DNA from: Bacillota bacterium
GTDB taxonomy: Bacteria > Bacillota > Clostridia > Acetivibrionales > JAEXSP01
DNA: 62,685 bases
Direction of reading: 5' to 3'
Assembly: GCA_023453795.1 (NCBI GenBank)
Contig: JAEXSP010000024.1
Span: 1-62,685, forward strand
Shown: positions 62,561 to 62,685 of the stretch, piece after piece
Numbering within the stretch: the first letter of the stretch is position 1
Layout: the number at the start of each line of letters is the position of its first letter
Notes under the pieces: generated by a model
Database searches by the model: none
What the model was told of the DNA's origin: nothing
Seen by the model: only the letters and a program-made list of their open reading frames with translations
Position numbers and translations under genes: made by a program

Positions 62561-62685
62561 AGAGTGTAAATAGTTTTGTGTAAACCTTCAGGGTGATATA
62601 AAATAATATCAAACTGGAGGTTTTTTTATGCAAAAGAAACGTTTACCAAACGAGCTTCTTGATCAGCTCATCAAGGAGTACAACA
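62561..62685 (+). mobile_element. Left end of an IS256-family insertion sequence, cut by the window edge
   Basis: The GTGTAAA direct pair at 62564-62585 and the short leader before a transposase start match IS256-family left ends. The exact terminal base is not determined. Confidence 0.55.
62628..62685 (+). CDS. IS256-family transposase, N-terminal part only
   Basis: ATG 62628 with TGGAGG upstream opens a frame beginning M-Q-K-K-R-L-P-N-E-L-L-D-Q-L-I-K-E-Y, close to the standard N-terminus of IS256-family transposases. Only 19 codons are inside the window. The relic at 23233 is the C-terminus of a member of the same family. Confidence 0.65.
   Translation, partial: MQKKRLPNELLDQLIKEYN

Overview
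ORGANISM. The window looks like a low-GC, spore-forming, cellulolytic Clostridia of the Ruminiclostridium/Acetivibrio type. This rests on a cotJA-cotJB-cotJC spore-coat operon, dpaA-dpaB (dipicolinate synthase), a rpsO-pnp-M16 peptidase locus in the usual Clostridia order, and a secreted protein with a type I dockerin whose second repeat carries an ALDFALMKQYL-like helix. No rRNA or tRNA gene was seen.

LAYOUT. (1) About 1-29,173 is the right part of an integrative conjugative or mobilizable element; its left end lies outside the window. It carries a MobP-type relaxase, a VirD4/TraG coupling protein, a pilin-like protein, a DUF6133-like protein and a sigma-70-like factor. Then come two giant secreted proteins: a 2421-aa dockerin/FN3/RCC1/Kelch protein and, starting on the next base, a 3158-aa Rhs/YD polymorphic toxin with an LHH nuclease tip and a SUKH-like immunity gene. 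A 1.6-kb scar follows (deaminase-toxin relic, IS256-family relic, hairpins). The end holds a large serine recombinase, a GNAT-like gene and a TcmP/three-Cys radical-SAM-like pair. The element stops inside cotJC on the minus strand, which keeps only its first 62 codons, at a perfect 22-bp palindromic junction. (2) 29,171-30,895: broken cotJC, intact cotJB and cotJA, and a Nit2-like omega-amidase. (3) 31,590-56,655: 23 consecutive plus-strand genes that form a probable biosynthetic operon of no type I can name. (4) 56,766-62,457: rpsO, pnp, M16 peptidase, dpaA, dpaB. (5) The 5' end of an IS256-family element at the right edge.

HOW THE CLUSTER MAY WORK. The operon encodes a dedicated type II acyl synthase: ACP with a long insert, FabF-like KS, a KS-like protein without catalytic residues, FabZ, FabG, hotdog thioesterase and Sfp-type PPTase. 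Around it sit four CrtI/phytoene-desaturase-like FAD oxidoreductases, two B12-binding-type radical SAM proteins, one SPASM-type radical SAM protein, a DUF362 protein with two Fe-S motifs, three BtrH-like acyltransferase paralogues (one without its catalytic Cys/His), a GT2 glycosyltransferase, a NodB deacetylase and a LolCDE/MacB-like ABC exporter. My inference is that a highly desaturated or cyclised acyl chain is built on the ACP, moved by BtrH-type chemistry to an amine, possibly an amino sugar exposed by the deacetylase, and exported. The set recalls candidate ladderane-lipid gene sets of anammox bacteria but adds BtrH, deacetylase and exporter genes. The product cannot be read from the sequence.
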